The position numbers and the translations under genes were made by a program. From Rhodococcus sp. IITR03 (GTDB taxonomy: Bacteria; Actinomycetota; Actinomycetes; Mycobacteriales; Mycobacteriaceae): 19,639 nt of DNA. The notes beneath the pieces were generated by a model. That model made no database searches. It was given only the letters and a program-made list of their open reading frames with translations, and was not told the origin of the DNA. Positions 7,822 through 15,468 of this stretch are shown in pieces; position 1 is the stretch's first letter; each line of letters starts with the position of its first letter. The DNA lies in assembly GCA_001017865.1 (NCBI GenBank), contig LATQ01000274.1:1-19639 (forward strand), read 5' to 3'.

Positions 7822-10152
7822 TCACACTCGTGCGGATTCCGGTGCGGGCTCGGTGGCACCGAGCTCGCGGGTGAGCTTCTCGCCCTCGACGTCGACGTTC
7901 GGAAGGATCCGGTCGAGCCACTTCGGCAGCCACCACGCCTTGTCGCCGAGCAGCGCCATCACCGACGGGATGATGACCATGCGGACGATGAAGGCGTCGA
8001 AGAAGACCGCCGCCGCGAGTGCGAAACCGATCGACTTGATCAGCGAGTCCGGTTCGGCGATGAACGCCGCGAACACCGAGATCATGATGATCGCCGCTGC
8101 GCTCACCACGCGGGCGCCGTGCGCGAAGCCGCTGCGGACGGCCTCGAGTGCGCTCGCGCCGTGCACGTAGTCCTCACGCATACGTGTCACCAGGAACACC
8201 TGGTAGTCCATCGCGAGACCGAAGACGACGCCGATGAGGATGATCGGCATGAAGCTCACGATGGGCTGCGGGTTGGCGATCAGGCCGCCCCAGCCCTCCT
8301 GGAAGACCGCGACGGTGGCACCGAAGGTCGCCAGGACGCTGAGCAGGAAGCCGAGGGTCGCGGTGAGCGGCACCAGGATCGAGCGGAACACCAGCATCAG
8401 CAGGATGAAGGCGAGGCCGACGACGACCGCGAGGTACGGAGCCAGTGCGCTCTGGAGGCTGTCGGAGACGTCGCCTCGAGCGCGGTCTGGCCGGTCACGC
8501 CGTAGGACAGGCCGAACTCCTCGTTCAGCTCGGTCTCGCCGTCGCGGATGCTCTGGACGAGGTCCATCGTCGCGGGATCGGTCGGGCCGCTGCGCGGGGT
8601 GACGAGGATCTGGGCGGTGTCGCCGGCCTCGTTCACCGCGACGATCTGGGCATTGACGACCTCGTCGTTCTCGTAGAGCTTGCCGACGACGGCACCGAAC
8701 GCGACCGGGGCCTCCACGTCGGCGTTCTGGGTGTCGACGACGACGACCAGCGGGCCGTTGCGTCCGGGACCGAATCCCTCGTCGACCAGGTCGTAGGCCT
8801 TGCGGGCGCTGGTCGCCGGGTCGGAGGTGGCCTCCGACGGCAGGGCGAGGTTCAGTCCGGTGGCGGGCAGCGCGAGCGCGCGAGGAGGACCACACCGGCG
8901 ATGAGCGGGATGGCCGGGCGGCGCGTGATGAGGCCGACGAACTTGGCGCCCGCCTTGGGGGTGTCGTCGTCGGAACCGCGCTTGTTCAGGAACGGGATGC
9001 GGCCGGCGAAGGCCTTCTCCCCGAACAGTCCGAGCACGGCGGGCAGCAGCGACACGGCGATGAGCACGGCCATGAGCACCGTGAACGCGGCGGCGTACCC
9101 CATGACCGACAGGAACGGGATGCCGACGACGCTCAGCGCCATGAGGGCGATGATGACCGTCAGGCCGGCGAAGACGACCGCGGAACCGGCGGTGCCCACG
9201 GCACGGCCGGCGGCTCGGTGCGATCCGAGGTGACGGTGAGTTCGTGCCGGAAGCGCGAGACGATGAACAGCGAGTAGTCGATCGCCACGGCCAGGCCGAT
9301 CATGACCGCCAGCGTCGGGGTCATCGAGCTGAGGTCGGCGAAGCCGGAGGCGATGGTGATGCCGAGACTGCCGATGCCGAGGCGACGAGTGCGGTGATCA
9401 GCGGAAGTCCGGCGGCGACGAGCGAGCCGAAGGTCAGGGTGAGCACGATCGCGGCGATGCCGATGCCGATGAGTTCGGCGGTGCCACCGGGCATGCCCAT
9501 CTCGGCGGCGGCCGTACCGCTGACCTCGACGGTCAGGCCGGCGTCACGGCCGATCTCGGCGGCGTCGAAGATCTGGTCGCGCAGGGCCTGGTCGACGTCG
9601 GTGATCTCGCCCTCGAACGGGACGGTGACGAAGCCGACGGTGCGGTCGGAGCTCAGTGGTGACAGGGCCTGGGCGTCGGACAGCGCAGTCTCTTCGGGGG
9701 TGCCCTGCTGCGCGGCGACGGCTTCATCTGCTCGACGAGACCGGCGTCGGCGAGACCGGGTTCACCAGCGCGCCGGCCTGTTCCTCCGGCGAGGCGGTGG
9801 CGGGATCGACCTTGGCGGGCGGCGAGACGCGGTCGATGCCGCGGACCGCGGCGAGGACCTCGTCGACGGCGGCCAGGTTCTCCGGGTCGTCGAGCGTCTG
9901 CCCGTCGGGCGCCGCGAAGACGTAACGCGCGCTGAGCCCGTTCATCGGATCCTCGGTCGACGGGAACCGCTCGGCCATGAGGTCCTGGGTCTTCTGCGCG
10001 GGGGTGCCCGGAAGCGTGAACGCGTCAGTGGTGGGCCCGGACAGAGTCGCTGCACCGACCCCGAAGAGCACGAGCAGCGCGATCCAGAAGGACAGCACTG
10101 CGCCCTTCCGTCTGTGGGCGAACTTGCCCAGCCGGTACAGGTAGGTCGCCAC
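7822..10152 (-). CDS. MMPL/RND-family membrane transporter
   Basis: The restored product is about 778 residues with the two-fold RND layout: an N-terminal helix (GAVLSFWIALLVLFGVGAA), a large extracytoplasmic loop, a bundle of helices, then a second loop (about 350-470 residues in) and a second bundle. Both bundles contain the proton-relay Asp-Tyr pair of MmpL proteins, in GLAVAIDYSLFIVSRFRHE and GLAMDYQVFLVTRMRED. Members export lipids, siderophores or drugs using proton motive force. The start is GTG 10152, with GAAAGGG just upstream. The TetR gene ends 67 bases upstream on the same strand and is the likely local regulator. The frame breaks six times (near 9765, 9720, 9382, 9207, 8878 and 8473), each repaired by one added base, for example AAGCC to AAGGCC and GCCTC to GCCCTC. 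I treat the gene as whole. Confidence 0.88.
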
Positions 10153-10219
10153 GGGGCACCCTTTCTATGTCGGAAGATCCTGGTGGGGTCGGATGGTCGG
10201 AACGGGCAGAGGTCCGGGG

Positions 10220-10813
10220 TCAGGAGAATCCGCGTCGGAGCTGGTCGAACGCCTCGCGGATCAGCTCTTCGACCGACCTGTCCGTCGTCCCGGTCGCGTG
10301 TGTCTCCATGGCCGCGCGCACGGCGCCCATGGCGGCGTAGTTCAGCAGCGAGGGATACAGATCGGAGTCGGGGTCGGTGCCGGTGCGTTCGGCGATGATC
10401 TCGACGAGCAACTGCGACGAGCGCCGCTCGACCTCGATCTGCCGGGACAGCAGCACGTTGCTCTCCTCGAGCAGGGTGATGCACGCGACGATCTCGTCGA
10501 ACGGCCAATCGGGGTTCTGCACGACGTCCAGGGCCACCGTGAGCAGCGAGTCCATGATGTCCTCGTCGGCGGGACGATCGCGCAGCAGGTCGATCCACTC
10601 CTCGACCCGGGTCTCGAGGTACGCGAGGACGGCGTCTTCCTTGCTCGCGAAGTAGTTGTGGAAGGTGCGGGTCGAGACGTCCGCGCGCGCTGCGATCGCA
10701 TCGGCCGTCACGGCGGACAGACCGTGTTCGCGGGCCAGTTCGGCCGCGGCGGTCGCGAGGGCCGCGCGAGTGGCTGCCTTCTTGCGGTCGCGCAGGCCGG
10801 GAGTGATGGTCAC
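10220..10813 (-). CDS. TetR-family transcriptional regulator of the MMPL operon
   Basis: This is an intact regulator of about 197 residues. The N-terminal helix-turn-helix is typical (RDRKKAATRAALATAAAELAREHGLSAVTADAIAARADVSTRTFHNYF split over residues about 7-55), followed by an alpha-helical ligand domain. GTG 10813 is chosen over the TTG at 10822 because a -10-like TACCTT (10826-10821) lies exactly seven bases upstream and there is no ribosome-binding site, which suggests a leaderless message. Two inverted repeats immediately upstream (10833-10867) are probable operators. The MMPL gene follows on the same strand. The model is an autoregulated repressor that also controls the transporter, released by a transporter substrate (inference). 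The inducer is unknown. Confidence 0.85.
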   Translation of the reverse strand: MTITPGLRDRKKAATRAALATAAAELAREHGLSAVTADAIAARADVSTRTFHNYFASKEDAVLAYLETRVEEWIDLLRDRPADEDIMDSLLTVALDVVQNPDWPFDEIVACITLLEESNVLLSRQIEVERRSSQLLVEIIAERTGTDPDSDLYPSLLNYAAMGAVRAAMETHATGTTDRSVEELIREAFDQLRRGFS

Positions 10814-10820
10814 TCCATCC

Positions 10821-10849
10821 AAGGTACCGATTTTGCAGAGCTCTGTAAG
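10821..10849 (-). promoter_or_regulatory. promoter of the tetR-MMPL unit, probably leaderless
   Basis: Read on the minus strand: CTTACA (10849-10844), a 17-base spacer and TACCTT (10826-10821), then seven bases to GTG 10813. Transcription would start at or beside the start codon. The spacer and -35 box are covered by the inverted repeat at 10833-10848. Confidence 0.5.
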
Positions 10850-10867
10850 TTTGCAGAGTCGTGCAAA
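10833..10867. promoter_or_regulatory. two adjacent TetR operator candidates
   Basis: Site 1 (10833-10848) is TT-G-CAGAGCTCTG-T-AA: a perfect 10-base palindrome core with flanking TT/AA. Site 2 (10850-10867) is TTTGCA-N6-TGCAAA. The two share the half-site TTTGCAGAG and lie one base apart over the promoter of the TetR gene, so cooperative binding of two dimers is plausible. Confidence 0.6.
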
Positions 10868-10909
10868 GTTATGACATCGCCCACAGGCGATCCCGGCCTA
10901 TCGCGGGCT

Positions 10910-11371
10910 TCACACCCGGCGGCGCTCCCAGGCCCCCGGATCATTTGTGAGATCCTCCACGAAACCGGGAGATCTCCCGTGACGACGTCCGCGAGCGACA
11001 CCTCTTCGAGCACGGCGCGCAGGTTCACGCGCACCGCGATCCACACGTCCTGCAGTCGTTCGGCCGCCCCGCTGTAGACGACATCCTCGGGCCGCTCGCC
11101 GCGCACCGACGCAACGGGCCCTCGACCGTGCGGATGATGTCGGCGATGGAGATCTCGGTCGCGGGTCGCGCGAGCCAGTAGCCGCCCTCCGGTCCCCGCC
11201 GGCTGTTCACCAGCCGCCGCGACGCAGGTCGGCGAGGACCGCCTCGAGGAACTTGTGCGGGATGGTCTGCGCCGTCGCGAGGGTCTCCGCCTTCGTCAGG
11301 CGACCGTCCTCGATCGCCGCGAGTTCGAGCAGGGTCCGCACGGCGTAGTCGACCCTCGCGGTGATGTGCAT
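10910..11371 (-). CDS. Rrf2-family transcriptional regulator lacking cluster cysteines
   Basis: ATG 11371 opens [18 protein letters not shown], the classic Rrf2 N-terminus, followed by the recognition region [34 protein letters not shown], with the wing at RRGPEGGY. The restored protein is about 154 residues, normal for Rrf2. It contains no cysteine, so it cannot hold an Fe-S cluster as IscR and NsrR do; it belongs with the non-cluster Rrf2 regulators. The frame breaks near 11212, 11118 and 10972, each repaired by one added base. The last repair (CCGGTTT to CCGGGTTT) changes an ORF running into the TetR promoter into a natural ending [18 protein letters not shown] with stop at 10912-10910. 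It is divergent from the fatty-acid hydroxylase gene (197-base gap) and may control it (inference). Confidence 0.82.
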
Positions 11372-11555
11372 GCCATGCCTCTCGCGCTGCCTGATGTCGT
11401 CGGCCGGCCCGTCTCGACGGGACGGGTCAATTCCTACCAGCAATACCGAACCACCCGGAATCGTGCGGACGCGAGTCGCCACCCGGGTCGCAATTCGAGG
11501 GCCCTGGTGATCCAAGCCACACCAGCGGTAATGTGGACGGTTGTTCACAGCTATC

Positions 11556-11560
11556 GGAGG
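11556..11560 (+). promoter_or_regulatory. ribosome-binding site fixing the hydroxylase start
   Basis: GGAGG at 11556-11560 stands eight bases before ATG 11569. This selects that ATG over the longer open frame that begins further upstream. Confidence 0.7.
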
Positions 11561-11568
11561 TCGTTGCG

Positions 11569-12512
11569 ATGTGGGAAACCCTGCAGGAATCGTGGGGGTC
11601 GCTGCTCGACCCCCTCCACGATCCGGTGACCCTGGCGATTCCCGCCTTCCTCACCTTCCTGGTCCTCGAATGGATCGCGGCCCGCACCCTCGAACACGTC
11701 GAACCGGGCCCCGACGGACGCGCCATCCCCGCGCGGCGGCTACGAGAAGCGGGACGCGCGCGCGAGCATCTCGATGGGTCTGGTCTCCATCGTCACGAGC
11801 GCCGCCTGGAAGGTGCTGGCTCTCGTCGGATATTCGGCCTGTGGGTCTACGTCGCGCCGTGGCATCTGCCGCCGACGCCTGGTACACGTGGGTGATCCTG
11901 CTCGTCGGCATCGACGTCCTCTGGTACTGGTACCACCGGATGGCGCACCGTGTCCGCCTGGTCTGGGCGACCCACCAGGCGCACCACTCGAGCGAGTACT
12001 TCAACTACGCGACCGCGCTGCGCCAGAAGTGGAACAACAGCGGCGAGATCATCATGTGGCTGCCGCTCCCCCTGATCGGCATCCCGCCGTGGATGGTCTT
12101 CGTCGGCTTCTCCGTCAGCCTCGTCTACCAGTTCTTCGTACACACCGAGCGGGTCGGCAAGCTCCCCCGCCCGATCGAGTTCGTGTTCAACACGCCCTCG
12201 CACCATCGGGTGCACCACGGCTCCGATCCCGACTATCTCGACCGCAACTATGCCGGCATCCTCATCATCTGGGACCGGATGTTCGGCACCTTCAAGGCCG
12301 AGGAGCACCGCCCCACCTACGGGCTCACCAAGCCCGTCGGCACGTACAACATCTGGGACCTGCAGACGCACGAGTACCGGGCGATCGCCCGCGACTGGCG
12401 TACGGCCGGGACGTTCCGCGACAAGCTCGGTTACGCCTTCGGCCCGCCCGGCTGGGCGCCGAAACAGACCCACGCGGAGGAGACCGAGAGCGTCAGTTCT
12501 GCTCGAGCGTGA
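11569..12512 (+). CDS. fatty-acid hydroxylase / sterol desaturase family membrane di-iron protein
   Basis: The family hydroxylates or desaturates membrane lipids with a histidine-ligated di-iron centre at the cytoplasmic face. The histidine boxes are visible: WYWYHRMAH (HxxxH), THQAHHSS (HxxHH) and SHHRVHHGSD (HxxHH). Hydrophobic segments include LAIPAFLTFLVLEWIA, SIVTSAAWKVLALVGY, WVILLVGIDVLWYWY and WMVFVGFSVSLVYQFF. The restored length is about 314 residues. The frame changes near 11738 (one base extra or two missing), 11838 and 11871 (one base missing each, GCCTGTGG to GCCCTGTGG and CTGCCG to CTGCCCG); after that the remaining 640 bases are clean and hold all the iron ligands. The last 20 bases overlap the end of the convergent YceI gene. 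A lipid, carotenoid or sterol substrate are all possible; none can be picked from sequence. Confidence 0.88.
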
Positions 12513-13179
12513 CGAGGAAGTCGACGCTGCCCGCGCCGTCGACCGTCACGAATCCGAGGTTCGGCGGCTCCACGCCGTAATCGGTCCAGGTGGTGGGGAT
12601 GCTCCCCGACGCCACGAGACGCTCACCCGTGCGCAGGACGTCGACGTCGACGGTCACGGGCCGTTCGGCGCCGCGCAGGGTGAGCGTGCCGGTCGCGGTG
12701 ACGGTACCGATGCTGCCGTCGTCGGGCAGGGACGACAGGTCCACCGGCTCGGTGAGCGCGAACGTCGCCGTCGGGTGCGTCGCGGTGTCCATCACCCGGG
12801 TGCGGAACTGGCCGTCGCGCTGGCCGCTGTCGGTGGTGATGCCCTCGACCTGCACGACGACCTCGGCGGCCTCGAGGGTGCCGTCGGTGACGGTCGCCGA
12901 ACCGGAGACCTGATCGGTGCTGCCGACCACGGTGACGTCGGCGCCGCGCAGGATCTCGTGCACGGTGTAACCGGCGGCGGTGCGGTTGGGTTCGGCACCC
13001 TCGACGACGGTCCACTCCCCGTCGAGCTCGCCGGTCGCGGCTTCGGCACCCTCGATCGAGACGGACGCGGCAGGTGCGTCGTCCTCGGCGATGAACGTCC
13101 CGTAGACCCATGGGGCAACGAAGAAGCCGAGCAGCGCCACGACCACGACGGCGACGAGCGCCCACACCAGTTTCCGCAT
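12493..13179 (-). CDS. membrane-anchored YceI-family protein
   Basis: This is an intact 228-residue protein. One N-terminal hydrophobic helix (about residues 4-26, WALVAVVVVALLGFFVAPW) is an uncleaved signal anchor, placing the rest outside the membrane. Residues about 45-228 form the YceI lipocalin-like barrel: GELDGEWTVVEGAEPNRTAAGYTVHEIL, GSATVTDGTLEAAEVVVQVEGI, TDSGQRDGQFRTRVMDTATHPTATF, GTLTLRGAERPVTVDVDV and the closing GAGSVDFLVTLEQN. Relatives bind isoprenoids or other amphiphiles in the barrel. It begins 43 bases after the stop of the MFS exporter on the same strand, so the two are probably one transcript. A role in handling the exporter's lipophilic substrate is possible but unproven. 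No good ribosome site is visible before the ATG. Confidence 0.88.
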   Translation of the reverse strand: MRKLVWALVAVVVVALLGFFVAPWVYGTFIAEDDAPAASVSIEGAEAATGELDGEWTVVEGAEPNRTAAGYTVHEILRGADVTVVGSTDQVSGSATVTDGTLEAAEVVVQVEGITTDSGQRDGQFRTRVMDTATHPTATFALTEPVDLSSLPDDGSIGTVTATGTLTLRGAERPVTVDVDVLRTGERLVASGSIPTTWTDYGVEPPNLGFVTVDGAGSVDFLVTLEQN

Positions 13180-13222
13180 TCTGCAAATTTAAACGATGTC
13201 GGATTCCGTGTGGGGTGCTACG

Positions 13223-14766
13223 TCACGGCACGGGCGCAGCGTGAGCCACGCGCCTCGGGCGCAGCGTGAGCCACGCGATTGCGGCGGAGGCGATCATGAG
13301 CACCACGCCGATCCCCGAGGTGATGGTGACGCCGCTGTCGAACGCCGATCCCGCGGCAGCGAGCAACGCGTCGGCCGGTCGACGGGCAGGGTCTCGGCCA
13401 CGGCGTGGGCACCACCGAGTGTCTCGCGGGCGGCCTGCGCCTGCTCCGAGCTCAGCCCGGCACAGCAGCAGGGTGCGCGCTGTAGGACGCGGAGAGCACC
13501 GACCCGAGGATCGCCGTACCGAGCACGGCACCCATCTCGTAGGCCGTCTCCGACACTGCCGACGCGGCACCGGCCTTCGCCGGCGGGACGCTGGAGACGA
13601 TGAGTCGTTCGACAACGTCTCCGCCGCTCCGATACCCGCGCCGAGCACCGCGAACGCCACGATGATCGGTGCGAGCGCCGACGGTGAGGCCAGCAGGAAC
13701 ACCAGCGCGTAGCCGGTCGCCGAGAGCAGGAGCGCGCAGACGATGATCGACGACGGCTGCACCCACCGCACGAGCGCGACCACCGACATCCCGGCCACGA
13801 CCATCACCGCCAGTCCCGGGACCAGGCTCAGTCCGGCCTCCATCGGGCTCTGTCCGATCACGAGTTGCAGATGCTGGGACACGAAGAACAGGAAGCCCAC
13901 GAGGGAGACGACGGACAGCAGGTTCACCGCGACGGCACCGGAGAAGGTGGGTACGCGAAACAGACGGACGTCGAGCATCGGATTCGGGCGACGCAGCTGC
14001 CGGCGTACGAAGGCGACGAGCGCGACCACCCCGACCACGGCCGGGACGATGACGACGGCACCGATGCCACTGTCGGCGATCTTCTTGACAGCGAAGACGA
14101 TCGGGGCGAGGGCCAGCATCGACAGTGCGATACTGACGACGTCGATGCGGCCCGGATTCGGGTCCTTCGACTCGGGAACGAACATCGGCGCGAGCACGAG
14201 CAGCGGAATCAGTACCGGCACCGCCAGCAGGAAGACCGAACCCCACCAGGCATGTTCGAGGAGGAACCCGCCCACGATCGGCCCCAGCGCGGCACCCGCT
14301 GCGAAGCACGAGGCCCAGAGCGCGATGGCGAGGCGACGTTGGCCGGCGTCGAGGAAGATGTTGCGCAGCAACGACAGCGTCGACGGCATGAGCATGGCCC
14401 GAAGAAGCCGAGCACGCCGCGTGCCGTCACGAGCAGTTCCGCGGAGGCGCATAGGCCGCGGCCAACGAAGACGGCGGCGAAGCCGGTCGCGCCGATGAGC
14501 AGCAACCGGCGCCGTCCGATGCGGTCGCCGAGGCTGCCCATCGCCACCAGCAGGCCCGCGAGCACCAGCGGATAGATGTCGATGATCCACAGCTGTTGCG
14601 CGGCGGTGGGCTGCAGTGCGGACGAGATCCCGGGCAGCGCGAACGCAAGGACGGTGTTGTCCACCGACACGAGCAGCACGGGGAGCATGAGCACCGCGAG
14701 GGCGACCCAGTCCCGAGGAGCCGCCTTCCTCACGATGGGTTCCGAAACAGGCACAGATGTCGCCAC
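13223..14766 (-). CDS. MFS drug exporter, DHA2 (14-helix) type
   Basis: The restored product is about 515 residues with roughly 14 hydrophobic segments, a size and shape typical of EmrB/QacA proton antiporters. Motif A is present as GSLGDRIGRRRLLL between helices 2 and 3, motif C as AAGAALGPIVGG in helix 5, and the helix 1 motif as LPVLLVSVDNTVLAFALP. The GTG at 14766 fits the N-terminus MATSVPVSEPIVRKAAPRDW. One base is missing at each of about 14404 (GGGCC to GGGGCC), 13612, 13458 and 13383. The last codons come from a 25-bp tandem duplication (13231-13277). It is divergent from a TetR gene, with a perfect inverted repeat between them, and is followed by YceI, so a TetR-repressed efflux operon is the likely design. 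Confidence 0.88.
13231..13277. repeat. 22-bp tandem repeat at the 3' end of the MFS gene
   Basis: The same 22 bases, starting CGGGCGCAG, occur at 13231-13252 and 13256-13277, with a 25-base period. Because 25 is not a multiple of three, the first copy encodes AWLTLRP and the second is read in another frame as RVAHAAP, which leads to the stop at 13225-13223. Confidence 0.9.
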
Positions 14767-14801
14767 GGATATCGAACTTTCGCGAGAGAGGAATCGAACC
14801 C

Positions 14802-14835
14802 TCGTTACTGTACCAGCTGGACGGTACAGTAACGA
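14802..14835. promoter_or_regulatory. TetR operator: perfect 13-bp inverted repeat
   Basis: TCGTTACTGTACC (14802-14814) and GGTACAGTAACGA (14823-14835) match over all 13 positions around an 8-base spacer. The site lies between the divergent MFS (start 14766) and TetR (start 14853) genes and overlaps the -35 box of the TetR promoter, so one bound repressor could shut both directions. Confidence 0.8.
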
Positions 14836-14846
14836 CGTCGTACGAT
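14818..14846 (+). promoter_or_regulatory. promoter of the second TetR gene, probably leaderless
   Basis: TGGACG (14818-14823), a 17-base spacer and TACGAT (14841-14846), then six bases to GTG 14853. No ribosome-binding site precedes the GTG, which agrees with a leaderless transcript starting at the start codon. Confidence 0.5.
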
Positions 14847-14852
14847 CGGGCC

Positions 14853-15395
14853 GTGCCACCCGCCCCAGCCGCCCGCGCCAAACTTCTCGACGCCTTCGTG
14901 ACGATCCTGCTCGAGCAGGGCGAACGGGCCGCGACCCTCGAGGCCGTCGCCGCGGCCGCCGGCGTCTCGAAAGGTGGCCTGCTCTACCACTTCCCGTCGA
15001 AGGATGCTCTGGTCGAAGGTCTCGCCGAGCACGTCGAAGCGCTCGGCGCCGAGGACGTCGAACGCATGTGTGCGGCTCCCGAAGGGCCGGCGGCGTACTA
15101 CATCCGCACCTCGGTCTTCGCCGACACCCCGATCGACCGGGCCATCGTCGCCCTGACCCGCCTGAGCCAGACCGCGAACCCGCGCGCCCAGCAGGCACTG
15201 CGCCACATCCACCAGGGTTGGTTCGACGCCCTCGCGGAGGAGGTCACCGACCCCGCGGCAGCACGCGCGGTGGCACTCATCGGCGACGGCCTCTACTACG
15301 GTGCCGCCATGTCGGGCGAGACGAGCACGACGCCGCCCGAGGATGTCGACGAACTCCTGAAGGTCGTGCGGAAATTGATCGGCCCGGGCGACTGA
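14853..15395 (+). CDS. TetR-family regulator of the MFS-YceI operon
   Basis: This is an intact 180-residue protein. The N-terminal DNA-binding domain is ARAKLLDAFVTILLEQGERAATLEAVAAAAGVSKGGLLYHFPSKDALV; the recognition helix is GVSKGGLLYHF (about residues 36-46). It is followed by a TetR C-terminal domain with LIGDGLYYGAAM near the end. GTG 14853 is preferred because it places the start directly after the promoter at 14818-14846. The open frame continues upstream through the operator, but those codons do not resemble TetR sequence. The divergent MFS gene and the intervening palindrome point to repression of the efflux operon and of itself. The inducer is unknown. Confidence 0.87.
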   Translation: MPPAPAARAKLLDAFVTILLEQGERAATLEAVAAAAGVSKGGLLYHFPSKDALVEGLAEHVEALGAEDVERMCAAPEGPAAYYIRTSVFADTPIDRAIVALTRLSQTANPRAQQALRHIHQGWFDALAEEVTDPAAARAVALIGDGLYYGAAMSGETSTTPPEDVDELLKVVRKLIGPGD

Positions 15396-15400
15396 GTTCG

Positions 15401-15446
15401 GGGAGGTTGTGTGCGTCCGTTCGCGAAAAAACGAACACAACCTCCC
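15401..15446. terminator. strong hairpin after the TetR gene, upstream of the MDMPI-family gene
   Basis: GGGAGGTTGTGT (15401-15412) pairs perfectly with ACACAACCTCCC (15435-15446). A competing inner pair, GTTCG with CGAAC, lies around an A-rich loop. It begins five bases after the TetR stop, so it is most simply its terminator, although the 3' arm reaches to within about 10 bases of the -10-like TACCTT of the next gene. Confidence 0.6.
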
Positions 15447-15468
15447 TCGAATCGCCTACCTTGTGGCC

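Noticed and set aside
9244..10398. Long plus-strand open frame opposite the MMPL and TetR genes
   Set aside because: Its composition is low-complexity Arg, Ala, Ser and Pro with no domain. The opposite strand carries clear RND and TetR sequence.
10810..11106. Rrf2 open frame running into the TetR promoter and start codon
   Set aside because: Adding one G near 10972 gives a natural Rrf2 C-terminus that stops at 10910, leaving the operator region free.
12250..13269. Long plus-strand open frame opposite the YceI gene
   Set aside because: It is an antisense shadow of GC-rich coding sequence. The YceI frame on the minus strand has a membrane anchor and a full domain.
14781..14804. tRNA-like T arm: on the minus strand GGTTCGATTCC stands in the MFS leader
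   Set aside because: The flanking bases do not form a proper 5-bp T stem, and no acceptor, D or anticodon arms are present upstream. Taken as chance, or at most a relic.
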